NCBI RefSeq assembly: GCF_030688855.1
Contig: NZ_JAUYZK010000008.1
Coordinates: forward strand, 30,143 to 94,142
Direction: 5' to 3'
Source of the DNA: Helicobacter cappadocius
Lineage (GTDB): Bacteria; Campylobacterota; Campylobacteria; Campylobacterales; Helicobacteraceae
DNA length: 64,000 nt
Shown: one piece after another, positions 53,068 through 63,395 of the stretch
How positions within the stretch are numbered: the first letter of the stretch is position 1
Layout of the letters: the number at the start of each line of letters is the position of its first letter
Program-made: the position numbers and the translations under genes
The notes under the pieces: generated by a model
Databases searched by the model: none
Seen by the model: the letters and a program-made list of their open reading frames with translations, nothing else
Told to the model about the DNA's origin: nothing

Positions 53068-53742
53068 TTATTTTTCAAAGAGCAATGATCCAATCCTGAG
53101 CATATTTGCCCCATAACCAATGGCTATTTCAAAATCTCCACTCATACCCATTGATAGTGTTTTTGCCCCTTCAGATTGCAGAGAATCAAATATATCTTTA
53201 GTGATTTTAAAAGAAGATTCTATTTTTTGAAGTTCTTTTGAATTTGCCCCAATGCTCATGATGCCTTCTAGTTTGATATTTGGACAGGTTTGTAAAATTT
53301 CTAAATAAATCTCTCTTGCTTCTTGGGGCAAGACACCACTTTTTGTTTCCTCATAAGAGCTATTAACTTGCAGTAATGCTTTTATTGAAGTTTGTATTTT
53401 TTCACATCTTTTTTGGATAGCCTTAGCAAGTTTTATGCTATCCAAAGAGTGCAATAAAGAGGGCTTTAGTACAAGGAGTGCATTGATTTTATTCTCTTGT
53501 AATGTTCCTATCATATGCCATTGTATGGGAAGATCTATTAGGGCGTCAGATTTGGTTTTCAAATCTTGAATTTTATTTTCTCCAAAAGCCCTTTGACCGC
53601 ACCCATACATGGCTTGAATATCGCTTATTTCAGAGTATTTAGATACGGCGATAAGTTTGATAATCTGATGTCTTGAATACGAGATACGAGCTTTTTCAAT
53701 CCTAGAGATTATTTTGTCAAGATTATTTCTTAAAATATTCAC
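53068..53742 (-). CDS. PLP homeostasis protein YggS family
   Basis: 224-residue alanine-racemase-fold protein that binds pyridoxal phosphate; the Lys in LIAVSKY (K35) forms the Schiff base, and 'FGENKIQDLKTK', 'WHMIGTLQENK' and 'SMGMSGDFEIAIGYGANMLRIGSLLF' are typical. Regulates vitamin B6 and amino-acid homeostasis. 12 bases after ubiD on the minus strand; same order in H. pylori. Confidence 0.95.
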   Translation of the reverse strand: MNILRNNLDKIISRIEKARISYSRHQIIKLIAVSKYSEISDIQAMYGCGQRAFGENKIQDLKTKSDALIDLPIQWHMIGTLQENKINALLVLKPSLLHSLDSIKLAKAIQKRCEKIQTSIKALLQVNSSYEETKSGVLPQEAREIYLEILQTCPNIKLEGIMSIGANSKELQKIESSFKITKDIFDSLQSEGAKTLSMGMSGDFEIAIGYGANMLRIGSLLFEK

Positions 53743-53754
53743 TCTAGTTTCTCC

Positions 53755-55596
53755 TTATGTTTTAGGTGATGTATAGATATGAAATCTCTTCATGAATCCT
53801 TCAGTGAGACCTTCTATTAGACCTTTTTGGCGAAGTTTCTGTATGACTTCAACGGAGCAGTCAGTTTCTAATGGCCATTCTCTATTGTATCCATCAATGT
53901 TATTTTTGTCAGTAGCATCTATAAAAATTGTATTATTGAAAATAGTAATATCTCTTTTGGCATCAATATTGTTACTAATTCTCCAGATAAGCATATAGGC
54001 ATTTTCGAGATCATTTTTACTTTCATCTACAAAAATTACAATCGCGAGTGATTTTTGTAGATCGTTGAGATTTTTGCTGAGTTTGATAATGCTTGTATTT
54101 CCCTTTTGAACCCCGATAATACAGATAGGATTTTTGGTTTGTGTGAAGTATTGCTTTAGGATTTTTGCTTCAGGTAGTAATGGTTTAATAAGTGTTAGCA
54201 ACTCCTCATCGCTATAGAGAACAAAATCTCTTTCCAAGCTTTGTTGTGTCGCATCTATACCAAGTTTTCCACCCAATCCATATTCAGGAGAAGAATGATC
54301 GAGTGCATCGCAAATCCCATCGCTAATAAGAATATTTTGTGTAGAAAAATGATTGAGAATGTATTCTGTGGTAGCTTTAGCGTTGGTAAAACTAGGTGCA
54401 TTTATATCAACAAAAATAGCGTGTTTGACAAAACTCATTTGTCCTGTTCCCCAAAAACTATGCATAATTTGTTTGGCATGTCCGGGATATTGAGGATCTA
54501 TTTTTGCCAAGATTAAATTATGAAATACACCATTTTCTGGCATATAGTAATCAATCAAGCCATGAGAAGTGGTTTGAATCAATGGCAAAAAAACTCTTTC
54601 GGTTAAATATCCCATATATTTATCTTCTAATGGGGGCTTACCTACAACCGTGGCTAGATATACTGGAGATTTTTTATGAGTGATAGCACTCACTTCTAGC
54701 ATTGGATAAGCTTCAACAGGAGTATAAAATCCAGTATGATCTCCAAAAGGACCCTCCAACCTATACAAACTTGTATCCACCCAACCTTCTATCACAATAT
54801 CAGAGTCATAAGGTATATAGATCGGATTTGTTATAGATTTGATGACTTTGGGGTTTTTAGATTTGATAAAACCATAAAGCATGAGTTCAAATATTCCATA
54901 AGGCAAAGGAGCTTGACCGCACCAAGTATAGAGAGGATCGCCACCTATAGCTATACTTACGGGCATTTTCACACCAGCTTTTTTGTATTCATGGAAGAAA
55001 TGATGAGAGTCTTTATGTATCTGCCAATGCAATCCTAAGTGATTTTTATCATAAATTTGTAAGCGATACATCCCTAGATTTTTTTTCTTTCCATCTAGAC
55101 TTTGGGTATATACTTGTCCCATAGTGATGAAAGGTCCCCCATCTTTTTCCCAAGTGGTCAAAATTGGCAAATCAAAAAGATCAACTTTGTTACCTTTATA
55201 CACAATTTCTTGAGCAGGGGCAGGAGATTTTATTTGTTTGATGAGAGTATAACGTAATGAGAAAAAATCTTTTATTTGTGAAAATATCGCCTTATAGCCC
55301 TTAGGTGGAGTGAAATGCAGGAATTTTTCTAAATGCGTGGGTATGTTTTGTATGGGCTGACCCACTATGATTTCCAAACGCTTGTAAGATCCAAAAACAT
55401 TCATCAATACTGGAATATCAAATTTTTTATTATTTTTTTTATCAATAGGAGCTGTGAATAACAATGCCTTTCCGCCATTGGGCTTTTTAACTTCCAAATA
55501 TGCTAAATGGGGGATTTCTAAGTAAATATCTAACGGAGTGTCTATGACTTTTAACTCATCATGTTCTCGGAGTATTTTGATGAAATCTTGCATCAA
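53755..55596 (-). CDS. ubiD: UbiD-family decarboxylase
   Basis: 613 residues of the UbiD/MenH-related family that uses prenylated FMN. Motifs: 'LTTWEKDGGPFITMGQVYT', 'NLGMYRLQIYDKNHLGLHWQIHKDSHHF', 'PVSIAIGGDPLYTWCGQAPLPYGI', 'EGPFGDHTGFYTPVEAYP'. Longer than E. coli UbiD (497) but like its Helicobacter homologue. As menaquinone is the quinone in this group, the substrate may be a menaquinone (futalosine-type) precursor and not a ubiquinone one. Confidence 0.92.
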   Translation of the reverse strand: MMQDFIKILREHDELKVIDTPLDIYLEIPHLAYLEVKKPNGGKALLFTAPIDKKNNKKFDIPVLMNVFGSYKRLEIIVGQPIQNIPTHLEKFLHFTPPKGYKAIFSQIKDFFSLRYTLIKQIKSPAPAQEIVYKGNKVDLFDLPILTTWEKDGGPFITMGQVYTQSLDGKKKNLGMYRLQIYDKNHLGLHWQIHKDSHHFFHEYKKAGVKMPVSIAIGGDPLYTWCGQAPLPYGIFELMLYGFIKSKNPKVIKSITNPIYIPYDSDIVIEGWVDTSLYRLEGPFGDHTGFYTPVEAYPMLEVSAITHKKSPVYLATVVGKPPLEDKYMGYLTERVFLPLIQTTSHGLIDYYMPENGVFHNLILAKIDPQYPGHAKQIMHSFWGTGQMSFVKHAIFVDINAPSFTNAKATTEYILNHFSTQNILISDGICDALDHSSPEYGLGGKLGIDATQQSLERDFVLYSDEELLTLIKPLLPEAKILKQYFTQTKNPICIIGVQKGNTSIIKLSKNLNDLQKSLAIVIFVDESKNDLENAYMLIWRISNNIDAKRDITIFNNTIFIDATDKNNIDGYNREWPLETDCSVEVIQKLRQKGLIEGLTEGFMKRFHIYTSPKT

Positions 55597-55650
55597 TTCC
55601 CTTTATATGTATGGTTTTGTATAAGGGAATTGTAGCAAAACTATAAGGAT

Positions 55651-56142
55651 TTAGAATTGAAAACCGATACTAGCACCAATTCTATTCATATTTACACGAT
55701 CTCCATTGATATTTTTAGGTCTTTGATAAGTCCCATCTATACCCAAAGTAACTCGAATGATTGGTATTTTGAATTTAATACCATAGTTGAAAGAAGCCGT
55801 ATCATCATAAGCACCAAAAAAAGTTGAATAACTAGCACCTACATAGGGAGTAAGAGGAATAATAGGTATTTCAAATCCAACAAGTCCGCCGATTTGCATA
55901 TTTTTATACGCAGTGCTGAGATTATTTTCTTTTGTGATGACATCGTATTTGAAAGCAGGGGCTATAACGATTCTAGATACTCCTAGCCATACTCTAGCAT
56001 AGCCACCATAAGAGAATGTTCCTTTTCCACTATCTTGAAGGGCTAGATTTGCACCAAATTCAGGAGAAATTTGATAGTTTCCGATCCCTATACCAAACAA
56101 GCTAGTAAAGCCAAAAAACGATGCTAAGATTATTTTTTTCAT
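55651..56142 (-). CDS. Small outer membrane beta-barrel protein
   Basis: 163 residues: signal peptide MKKIILASFFGFTSLFGIG, then a Gly/aromatic-rich alternating pattern of about eight short strands and a terminal 'MNRIGASIGFQF' ending in Phe, a BamA-recognised barrel end. It resembles small Helicobacter outer membrane proteins of the 8-strand OmpW/OmpA-barrel size. Function unknown. Stop codon is close to ubiD but on the same strand with a ~54-base gap. Confidence 0.78.
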   Translation of the reverse strand: MKKIILASFFGFTSLFGIGIGNYQISPEFGANLALQDSGKGTFSYGGYARVWLGVSRIVIAPAFKYDVITKENNLSTAYKNMQIGGLVGFEIPIIPLTPYVGASYSTFFGAYDDTASFNYGIKFKIPIIRVTLGIDGTYQRPKNINGDRVNMNRIGASIGFQF

Positions 56143-56263
56143 TATCTTGTCCTTTTTGTCTGAAATTTAAAATCTAGAAGTATATCGGAATTTTTGAAAA
56201 ATCTTTTTCTTTGGTTTGAAGTTTGGAATTGATTTTATATCTTTTCACAAAGCTTTTATAAGA

Positions 56264-56269
56264 TACAAT
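56264..56269 (+). promoter_or_regulatory. -10 box of ppk
   Basis: TACAAT, 31 bases before the ppk ATG (GATACAATGAT). Confidence 0.45.
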
Positions 56270-56300
56270 GATATATAGCTTTAAATAAAGGATAAAATAG

Positions 56301-58388
56301 ATGGATTTTACTGATCCTAAGATGTTTTTCAATCGAGAGCTTTCTTGGTTACGATTCAATACAAGGGTTTTAAATGAGGCTTATAATCCAAATCTACCCT
56401 TATTGGATAGACTGAAGTTTTTAGCGATTTATGGAACAAATCTTGATGAATTTTATATGATTCGTGTTGCAGGATTGAAACGTTTATATGCTAGTGGTAT
56501 TGCAGAGATTGGGGCTGACAAATTAACACCTTCTGAGCAGCTTCAATATATTAGGGATTATCTCCATCAAGAACAAAGTGCCTTAGAAAAGTTGTTTTTA
56601 GAAATCAAAAAAGAACTCTGCAAGGCTGGACTTGATATTAAAAACTTTAGCGAATTACATGAGAGTCAAAAATCTTCTATAAAAGGTTATTTTCATAGTT
56701 ATCTCTATCCTGTAATAGTACCTATAGTTGTGGATTCTACGCATCCTTTTCCACATTTAAATAATCTTAGTTTTGGGATTGCCATCAAACTCAAAAGCGA
56801 AGAAAATGGCGACATAAAATATGGAATGATTCGTATTCCTAGGGTACTTACTCGCTTTATAGAAATTGAAAAAGGTCTATTTGTGCCTGTTGAAACTATT
56901 GTTGGAGAGTTTGCTGGAGATTTATTTGAAGGTTATGAACTCATAAGTTATGTTCCTTTTAGAGTGACTAGAAATGCTGATATTGAAATACAAGAAGATG
57001 AAGCTGATGATTTTATTGAATTGATGAATGAGGGTATAAAAGCAAGAAAAAAAGGGGAAATTGTTAGGCTTGAAGTTGGAATAGGGGATGAAAATCTTAT
57101 TGATTTTGTAAAAAAACAAATCATTGTCTTTAAAGATGATGTTTATGAAAATAATATCCCATTAAATTTGAGTGCCTTTTGGGAATTAGTAGGTTCTAAG
57201 GATTTTGCTCATTTAAGTACGCCACCATTTAATCCGAAGATTTTACCGCCTTTAGACTCTAGTGCCAATATTTTTGATACGCTTGATAAACAGGATGTGA
57301 TTTTATTTCAACCTTTTGAAAGTTTTGATTCTGTGGTGCATTTTATTCAAAGTGCTGCAAAAGACCCTGATGTGCTTTCTATTCGTATGACACTTTATCG
57401 AGTGGGAAAAAATTCCCCGATTATCAAAGCCCTAACAGAAGCAGCAGAAAATAAACAAGTTACCGTTCTTGTAGAGCTTAAAGCTCGTTTTGATGAGGAA
57501 AATAATCTACACTGGGCTAGAGCACTTGAATCTGCTGGAGCTCATGTGATATATGGTGTTCCGGGTTTGAAAGTTCATGCAAAGGTGGCTTTGGTTATCA
57601 AAAAAATAGGAGATAAACTCAAAGAATATGTGCATTTAAGCACAGGAAATTACAACAGTGCCTCTGCTAAAATCTATACAGATGTGAGCTTTTTTACTTC
57701 AAATAAACAAATCGCCAATGATACTATCAAACTATTTCATTCTCTCTCTACTGGCACTTCGCATAAAACCCAACTAGATGTTTTGTGTGTTGCCCCTATG
57801 CAGATAAAGCCTAAAATTCTCTCTATGATTGAAGATGAAATCAAAAAAGCTCAAGAAGGCAGGATTATTTTAAAAGCAAATGCACTCGTTGATTCAGATG
57901 TGATAAAAAGTCTTTATAAGGCCTCTAATGCAGGAGTAAAAATCGATCTGATTATTCGCGGAGTATGTTGTTTGGTTCCGGGAGTGAAGGGTTTTAGCGA
58001 GAATATTAGAGTTTTTTCCATCATAGGAAAATATCTTGAACACGCTAGAATTTATTATTTCAAACATTCTGCCTCTCAAGTGTATTTTTCAAGTGCAGAT
58101 TTGATGCCTAGAAATCTTGAAAGACGCGTGGAGCTTTTGATTCCAGCTACTTCTGAAGCTATTATCAAGCGACTAGATGAAATTCTTAATATTCAGTTAA
58201 AAGACAATGTCCAAATGCACGAACTCAAATCAGATGGCTTGTATTATAAAATCCCTACTACCCAAAAATCCATTAGTTCGCAAGTCATCTATGAAGAATA
58301 TGTTAATGAGATATACAATATAACCAAAACTGAGCAAGAAAGCTCCAAAACTAAAAAGCTTTTAGATAAGATGATGAAGGATTCCTGA
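56301..58388 (+). CDS. ppk: Polyphosphate kinase
   Basis: Synthesises inorganic polyphosphate from ATP. 695 residues; N-terminal 'FFNRELSWLRFNTRVLNEA', middle 'VDSTHPFPHLNN' and the catalytic 'GVPGLKVHAKVALV' and 'HLSTGNYNSASAKIYTDVSFF' motifs of PPK1, whose histidine becomes phosphorylated. The carbonic anhydrase gene begins within its stop codon. Same order (ppk, pyrD, M16, dapA, SDR) as in H. pylori except for the inserted carbonic anhydrase gene. Confidence 0.96.
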   Translation: MDFTDPKMFFNRELSWLRFNTRVLNEAYNPNLPLLDRLKFLAIYGTNLDEFYMIRVAGLKRLYASGIAEIGADKLTPSEQLQYIRDYLHQEQSALEKLFLEIKKELCKAGLDIKNFSELHESQKSSIKGYFHSYLYPVIVPIVVDSTHPFPHLNNLSFGIAIKLKSEENGDIKYGMIRIPRVLTRFIEIEKGLFVPVETIVGEFAGDLFEGYELISYVPFRVTRNADIEIQEDEADDFIELMNEGIKARKKGEIVRLEVGIGDENLIDFVKKQIIVFKDDVYENNIPLNLSAFWELVGSKDFAHLSTPPFNPKILPPLDSSANIFDTLDKQDVILFQPFESFDSVVHFIQSAAKDPDVLSIRMTLYRVGKNSPIIKALTEAAENKQVTVLVELKARFDEENNLHWARALESAGAHVIYGVPGLKVHAKVALVIKKIGDKLKEYVHLSTGNYNSASAKIYTDVSFFTSNKQIANDTIKLFHSLSTGTSHKTQLDVLCVAPMQIKPKILSMIEDEIKKAQEGRIILKANALVDSDVIKSLYKASNAGVKIDLIIRGVCCLVPGVKGFSENIRVFSIIGKYLEHARIYYFKHSASQVYFSSADLMPRNLERRVELLIPATSEAIIKRLDEILNIQLKDNVQMHELKSDGLYYKIPTTQKSISSQVIYEEYVNEIYNITKTEQESSKTKKLLDKMMKDS

Positions 58389-58921
58389 TGTCAAAAAATA
58401 TAATAAATTTCAAAAATTTCATTCCAAAAATAGATCCGAGTGCGATCATTTTTGATGGTGTGCATATTATTGGAGATGTTTATATAGAGGAAAAGTGCAG
58501 TATTTGGTTTGGAAGCGTTCTTAGGGGTGATGTGAATGCTATCAAGATTGGCAAGAGGAGCAATATCCAAGACAATACCGTTATACATACCGAACATAGT
58601 GTTTCAAATTCGCCTGATTTTGGTTCTGTGCAGATAGGTTCAGATGTAACCATTGGGCATAATTGCATCATACATGCTTGTAAAATAGAAAATCTATGTC
58701 TTGTGGGGATGGGAAGTATCATAATGGATGGAGCTTGTATAGGTGAGCTTAGCATCATAGGAGCAGGAAGTCTCATCACTAAAGGCAAAATATTTCCTCC
58801 TAAAAGCTTGATAATGGGAAATCCAGCAAAATTCATACGAACTTTAAACGAAGATGAAATTAAAAATATTGCGTTTTCAGCTAGTCGTTATGTCGATTTG
58901 GCAAATGCCTATTTGAAATAA
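58388..58921 (+). CDS. Gamma-class carbonic anhydrase-like protein
   Basis: 177-residue left-handed beta-helix protein of hexapeptide repeats. Three His that could bind the metal appear in 'NTVIHTEHS', 'TIGHNCIIHACKIEN'. The family includes gamma-carbonic anhydrases and the YrdA-like proteins, some without activity. It starts in the ppk stop (TGATG). A role in CO2/bicarbonate balance is reasonable for a microaerophile, but activity cannot be read. Confidence 0.88.
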   Translation: MSKNIINFKNFIPKIDPSAIIFDGVHIIGDVYIEEKCSIWFGSVLRGDVNAIKIGKRSNIQDNTVIHTEHSVSNSPDFGSVQIGSDVTIGHNCIIHACKIENLCLVGMGSIIMDGACIGELSIIGAGSLITKGKIFPPKSLIMGNPAKFIRTLNEDEIKNIAFSASRYVDLANAYLK

Positions 58922-58967
58922 AGTCTCAAATTTTGATTAAATTATTCTACCTTAAATGTTTTTTGAG

Positions 58968-58973
58968 TACAAT
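58968..58973 (+). promoter_or_regulatory. -10 box of pyrD unit
   Basis: TACAAT in GAGTACAATAAA, 33 bases before the pyrD ATG. Confidence 0.5.
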
Positions 58974-59005
58974 AAAAGGATTTTTGAGAAATAAAAAGGT
59001 TATGA

Positions 59006-60064
59006 ATGTCTGCATATAAATCAATACGCAATGTTTTATTCAAGATTGAACCAGAAAATATACATAATGCACTAGAAAGTGTTCTTCAGGCTCTCGGCTC
59101 TGTAAATATAATTCAAGATATCCTAGCAAAGAATTTCTGCTATAGCAATGAAATATTAAAAAATGAAATTTGTGGGCTTGATTTTTACAACCCTATCGGA
59201 CTTGCAGCAGGTTTTGATAAAAATGCCACAATGATAAAAGCATTGAGTTGTTTTGGATTTGGTTTTTTGGAGATCGGCACAGTGACAAAGACCTCTCAAA
59301 AAGGCAATCCCAAGCCCAGATTATTTCGTTTCAAAGAAGAACAGAGTATTCAAAATGCGATGGGTTTCAACAATGATGGTTCCCAAAAAGTATCTTCAAG
59401 GATTTCTAAAATCTATCCTTATGCTTTGCCCATAGGAATCAATCTGGGAAAAAATAAAAATATCTCCGAAGAAAATGCACTTAAAAACTACGAAGATGTT
59501 TTGAAAGATTTCTTAGATATGGGCGATTATTATGTGTTCAACCTTTCTTCGCCAAATACGCCAAATCTGCGAGATCTACAAAATGTTAATTTTGTACAAG
59601 AGCTTTTTTTGATGGCAAAATCGCACACAAACAAACCTGTTTTTCTAAAGATTTCTCCAGATATGGAAATAGATGAAATGCTTAAAGTTTGTGAAATGGC
59701 TATCCAAAAAGGTGCTGATGGAATTATCGCTACTAATACAACGATTGATTATTCTACCCTTAGTGCCCCCAAATCTATCGGTGGAATCAGTGGGAATGCC
59801 TTGAGAATAAAGAGCAGAGCTATTTTTGAAGAACTCTCAAGAGCATTTTTTGAAAAAACCACCTTGATTTCAGTAGGTGGAATCGATGATGCACAAGAAG
59901 CCTATAGGAGGATTAAGATGGGAGCTTCTTTGGTGCAGATATATACCGGTTTTGTTTTTAAAGGTCCTTCTTTGTGCAAGAACATCAATTCCCAAATTCA
60001 AGAATATCTTATTGAAGATGGATTTTTAAGCATAAAAGATGCAATAGGAGTAGATTTGAAGTGA
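59006..60064 (+). CDS. pyrD: Dihydroorotate dehydrogenase, class 2
   Basis: FMN enzyme of pyrimidine synthesis that oxidises dihydroorotate using membrane quinone. 352 residues; N-terminal membrane-associating helix (MSAYKSIRNVLFKIEPENIHNALE), 'NPIGLAAGFDKNA', 'NLSSPNTPNLRDLQ' with the catalytic Ser, and 'GGISGNALRIKSRAI', 'LISVGGIDDAQEAY'. First gene of a tight unit: the next start overlaps its stop (GTGA). Confidence 0.96.
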   Translation: MSAYKSIRNVLFKIEPENIHNALESVLQALGSVNIIQDILAKNFCYSNEILKNEICGLDFYNPIGLAAGFDKNATMIKALSCFGFGFLEIGTVTKTSQKGNPKPRLFRFKEEQSIQNAMGFNNDGSQKVSSRISKIYPYALPIGINLGKNKNISEENALKNYEDVLKDFLDMGDYYVFNLSSPNTPNLRDLQNVNFVQELFLMAKSHTNKPVFLKISPDMEIDEMLKVCEMAIQKGADGIIATNTTIDYSTLSAPKSIGGISGNALRIKSRAIFEELSRAFFEKTTLISVGGIDDAQEAYRRIKMGASLVQIYTGFVFKGPSLCKNINSQIQEYLIEDGFLSIKDAIGVDLK

Positions 60065-61377
60065 AAAATATATTTTTTATTCTAACGATTTTAGGAGTTA
60101 TTATGGGCAATGTAAGTGCTAAAGTTCAATCATTTCTTCCAAAATATGAGCAAATACAGCTAGAAAATGGACTGCAAGTTGTCGTTGTCCCTATGAGAAA
60201 TGGCAGTGGAGTGATAGAAACAGATGTTTTTTATAAAGTGGGCTCTAGAAATGAAACAATGGGAAAAAGTGGAATCGCTCACATGCTTGAGCATATGAAT
60301 TTCAAATCTAGCAAAAACCTAAAATCAGGTGAATTTGACGAGATTGTAAAAAAATTTGGCGGACTTACCAATGCCTCTACAGGTTTTGATTATACGCGTT
60401 ATTTTATCAAATCTAGCACTGAGAATTTGGACAAATCTCTAGGGCTTTTTGCTGAATTGATGGGGAATCTATCTTTGAAAGAAGATGAATTCCTTCCTGA
60501 AAGAAATGTTGTCGCTGAAGAGAGAAGATGGAGAACAGATAACTCCCCGATGGGATATTTGTATTTTAGATTTTTTAACACAGCTTTTGTTTATCATCCT
60601 TATCATTGGACACCCATTGGTTTTATGGAAGATATTCAAAATTGGGACATAGAAGATATTCGCAAATTCCATTCTATTTATTATCAGCCAAATAATGCAA
60701 TTGTATTGGTTGCAGGGGATGTGGATCCAAAAGTTGTTTTTGATAGTGCAAAAAAACATTTTTCAAACATCAAAAATAAAGTCGCTAAAATTCCAGAAGT
60801 ATATATGCAAGAACCCAAACAAGACGGTTCACGCGAAGGTATTGTTCATAAAGATACAGAGGTGCAGTGGATCGCACTTGGATATAAAATCCCAAATTTT
60901 CAGAGCAAAGATCAAGTCGCCCTCTCTGCTATCGCCGATCTTTTTAGTGGCGGAAAGAGTGCGTTATTACAGAGCGAACTCGTAGATAAAAAACATCTTG
61001 TTTCTCAAGCTTATGCCTACAATATGGATTTGAAAGATAAGGGAATATTTTTATTTATTGCAGGAGCGAATAAGGGTGTGGATATTCAAGATGTAAAAAA
61101 AGAAATCCTAAGCTTGATAGATCGTATCAAGAAAGGCAAAATCACTCAAGAAGAGCTAGATAAGATCAAAATCAATACAAAAGCAAGTTTTATCTATAGC
61201 TTGGAAGATTCTTCAAGCGTTGCAGAGCTTTTTGGAAGCTATTTGGCTAGAGGGGATATTCAGCCATTGTTAGAGTATGAAGAGAAGTTTGATGCACTTA
61301 AGATTGAAGATATTGTAGAGGTCGCAAAAAAATATTTCGTTCCTTCAAGTCAAACAACCCTTATTTTGAAAAAATAG
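60061..61377 (+). CDS. M16-family zinc peptidase
   Basis: 438 residues starting at GTG 60061, overlapping the pyrD stop. A signal peptide (1-~20, ending VSA) puts it in the periplasm. The inverted zinc motif HxxEH is 'HMLEH' (residues 74-78), with a further Glu in 'ERNVVAEERRW' (~residue 150). H. pylori has the homologue in the same place (sometimes called pqqE), but it has nothing to do with PQQ. Substrate unknown; probably degrades periplasmic peptides. Confidence 0.93.
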   Translation: MKNIFFILTILGVIMGNVSAKVQSFLPKYEQIQLENGLQVVVVPMRNGSGVIETDVFYKVGSRNETMGKSGIAHMLEHMNFKSSKNLKSGEFDEIVKKFGGLTNASTGFDYTRYFIKSSTENLDKSLGLFAELMGNLSLKEDEFLPERNVVAEERRWRTDNSPMGYLYFRFFNTAFVYHPYHWTPIGFMEDIQNWDIEDIRKFHSIYYQPNNAIVLVAGDVDPKVVFDSAKKHFSNIKNKVAKIPEVYMQEPKQDGSREGIVHKDTEVQWIALGYKIPNFQSKDQVALSAIADLFSGGKSALLQSELVDKKHLVSQAYAYNMDLKDKGIFLFIAGANKGVDIQDVKKEILSLIDRIKKGKITQEELDKIKINTKASFIYSLEDSSSVAELFGSYLARGDIQPLLEYEEKFDALKIEDIVEVAKKYFVPSSQTTLILKK

Positions 61378-61386
61378 GAGATAAAG

Positions 61387-62271
61387 ATGTTATTTTGCGG
61401 CGCTATGAGTGCTTTGATCACACCGTTTAAAAACTCAAAGATTGATGAAGAAGTCTATGAGAAGCTCATCAAAAGGCAAATCAAATACGGAATGGATGCA
61501 TGTGTTCCAGTAGGCACAACAGGGGAATCTGCGACCTTAACCCACAAGGAGCATATGAGATGTATTGAAATTGCAGTCAATGTATGCAAGGGTAGTGGGG
61601 TGAAGGTTTTAGCAGGAGCTGGAAGTAACTCCACAGCAGAAGCTATAGAAATCGCTCAATTTGCCCAAAAAAGTGGAGCAGATGGAATATTATGTGTGAG
61701 TCCTTATTACAATAAGCCTACTCAAGAAGGGATTTATCAGCATTATAAATCTGTCGCACAGTCAGTAGAACTACCATTAATGCTTTATGATGTGCCAGGC
61801 AGAACAGGGGTGAGTATCGAGGTTGATACAGCCATAAGGTTGTTCAAAGATGTGAAAAATATTTTTGCCATAAAAGAAGCTTCAGGTTCTATGGAAAGGG
61901 TGATAGAACTAGATCAAAATGCTCCAGAAATGGGAATTTTTGGGGGTGAAGATGCTATTAATTATCCCATCTTAGCCAACGGGGGAAGAGGAGTCATTTC
62001 TGTTACTGGGAATTTGTTGCCTAATAAAATTTCAGAACTCACAAAATATGCTTTAAATCAAGATATGATTCATTCTAAAAGAATTAATAATGAACTTTAT
62101 GATATAAATATGGTTTTGTTTTGCGAGAGTAATCCTATTCCTATAAAAGCTGCGATGTATTTAGCCGGATTGATTTCTAACTTGGAATACCGCCTTCCTT
62201 TAGTAGCCCCCAATAAAGAACATATGGATTTGATCGAAAAAACTTTACAAAATTATGAGGTGTTAAAATGA
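61387..62271 (+). CDS. dapA: 4-hydroxy-tetrahydrodipicolinate synthase
   Basis: First committed enzyme of lysine and meso-diaminopimelate synthesis. 294 residues; Schiff-base Lys in '[11 protein letters not shown]' (~residue 165), Tyr in '[12 protein letters not shown]', and '[12 protein letters not shown]' near the N-terminus. ATG follows GGAGATAAA. Its stop overlaps the SDR start by 4 bases. Confidence 0.97.
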   Translation: MLFCGAMSALITPFKNSKIDEEVYEKLIKRQIKYGMDACVPVGTTGESATLTHKEHMRCIEIAVNVCKGSGVKVLAGAGSNSTAEAIEIAQFAQKSGADGILCVSPYYNKPTQEGIYQHYKSVAQSVELPLMLYDVPGRTGVSIEVDTAIRLFKDVKNIFAIKEASGSMERVIELDQNAPEMGIFGGEDAINYPILANGGRGVISVTGNLLPNKISELTKYALNQDMIHSKRINNELYDINMVLFCESNPIPIKAAMYLAGLISNLEYRLPLVAPNKEHMDLIEKTLQNYEVLK

Positions 62272-63068
62272 CAAGCTTAGAAAATACAACAGACTATATG
62301 AAGGGAAAAACTCTTGTTATCAGTGGAGCTACTAGAGGTATTGGTAAAGCTATTCTCTATAAATTCGCACAAAATGGCGTTAATATTGCCTTTACCTATA
62401 ACAAAAACGAGGAAGAAGCAGCAAAAATCGCAAAAGATGTTCAGGAAAAATATTCTATCCAGGCAAAATACTATCCACTCAATGTTCTTGAACCAGAACA
62501 ATATGTTGAATTGTTTAAAAAAATAGATGCAGATTTTAAACGTGTGGATTTTTTTATTTCTAATGCCATCATCTATGGAAAATCAGTAGCAGGAGGATTT
62601 GCACCTTTTATGAGGCTCAAACCTAGAGGACTGAATAACATCTACACAGCTACTGTTCTTGCCTTTGTCGTTGGAGCACAAGAAGCAGCAAAGCGAATGA
62701 AAGAAAATGGTGGAGGAGCTATCGTATCTCTAAGTTCTACGGGAAATCTTGTTTATATGCCAAACTATGCAGGACATGGGAATTCAAAAAATGCAGTCGA
62801 AACGATGGTGAAATACGCTGCAACAGAGTTAGGAACACATGGTATTAGAGTAAATGCCGTTAGCGGTGGTCCTATTGATACAGATGCTCTGAGAGCTTTT
62901 CCAGACTATGCAGAAATCAAACAAGCTGTCGAGACTCAATCCCCTCTTAATCGTATGGGAACTCCCGAAGATTTGGCAGGAGCAGCATTTTTCTTGTGCG
63001 ATCACACACAAAGTGCTTGGCTCACAGGTCAGACTATAGTGATTGATGGCGGCACTACATTTAAATAA
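62268..63068 (+). CDS. Short-chain dehydrogenase, FabL-like
   Basis: 266 residues: NAD(P) motif '[13 protein letters not shown]', '[17 protein letters not shown]', '[10 protein letters not shown]'. The active site spacing Tyr-x6-Lys in '[11 protein letters not shown]', and the '[12 protein letters not shown]' block, resemble enoyl-ACP reductase FabL more than typical SDRs (Tyr-x3-Lys). H. pylori's homologue beside dapA is annotated as a 7-alpha-hydroxysteroid dehydrogenase. So either fatty-acid synthesis or another reductase role is possible. Confidence 0.85.
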   Translation: MTSLENTTDYMKGKTLVISGATRGIGKAILYKFAQNGVNIAFTYNKNEEEAAKIAKDVQEKYSIQAKYYPLNVLEPEQYVELFKKIDADFKRVDFFISNAIIYGKSVAGGFAPFMRLKPRGLNNIYTATVLAFVVGAQEAAKRMKENGGGAIVSLSSTGNLVYMPNYAGHGNSKNAVETMVKYAATELGTHGIRVNAVSGGPIDTDALRAFPDYAEIKQAVETQSPLNRMGTPEDLAGAAFFLCDHTQSAWLTGQTIVIDGGTTFK

Positions 63069-63107
63069 GTCCTTATAACGGATAAGAAATCATTAACAAG
63101 GCAAAAA

Positions 63108-63395
63108 ATGGCAACACTTGATGATAAATTACTTCAAAAGCTCGAAAAACTTGGAATGATACATATTGATGAGAGCAAAAAAGAAGAGATAAAGAAGAAT
63201 TTGAGCGATATTTTGGGTTTTGTGGATAATATCTCCACTTTAGATTTAGAAGATGTGGAGCTTGAGAGAAAAAATCTCAAAACTCCCTTAAGGGAAGATA
63301 TAAAACAAAATGATTCTACCATCTCTGAAAATGTTCTCAAAAATGCCCCTGATTCCAAAGAAGGATATTTTATCGTTCCTAAAATCATCGAATGA
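63108..63395 (+). CDS. gatC: Glu-tRNA(Gln)/Asp-tRNA(Asn) amidotransferase subunit C
   Basis: 95 residues; stabilises GatA in the GatCAB complex, which makes Gln-tRNA and Asn-tRNA in organisms lacking the direct synthetases, as Helicobacter does. 'LEKLGMIHIDESKKEEIKKNLSDILGFVDNISTLD' is the conserved N-terminal half and 'LKTPLREDI...NVLKNAPDSKEGYFIVPKIIE' the C-terminal. 39 bases after the SDR gene. Confidence 0.95.
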   Translation: MATLDDKLLQKLEKLGMIHIDESKKEEIKKNLSDILGFVDNISTLDLEDVELERKNLKTPLREDIKQNDSTISENVLKNAPDSKEGYFIVPKIIE

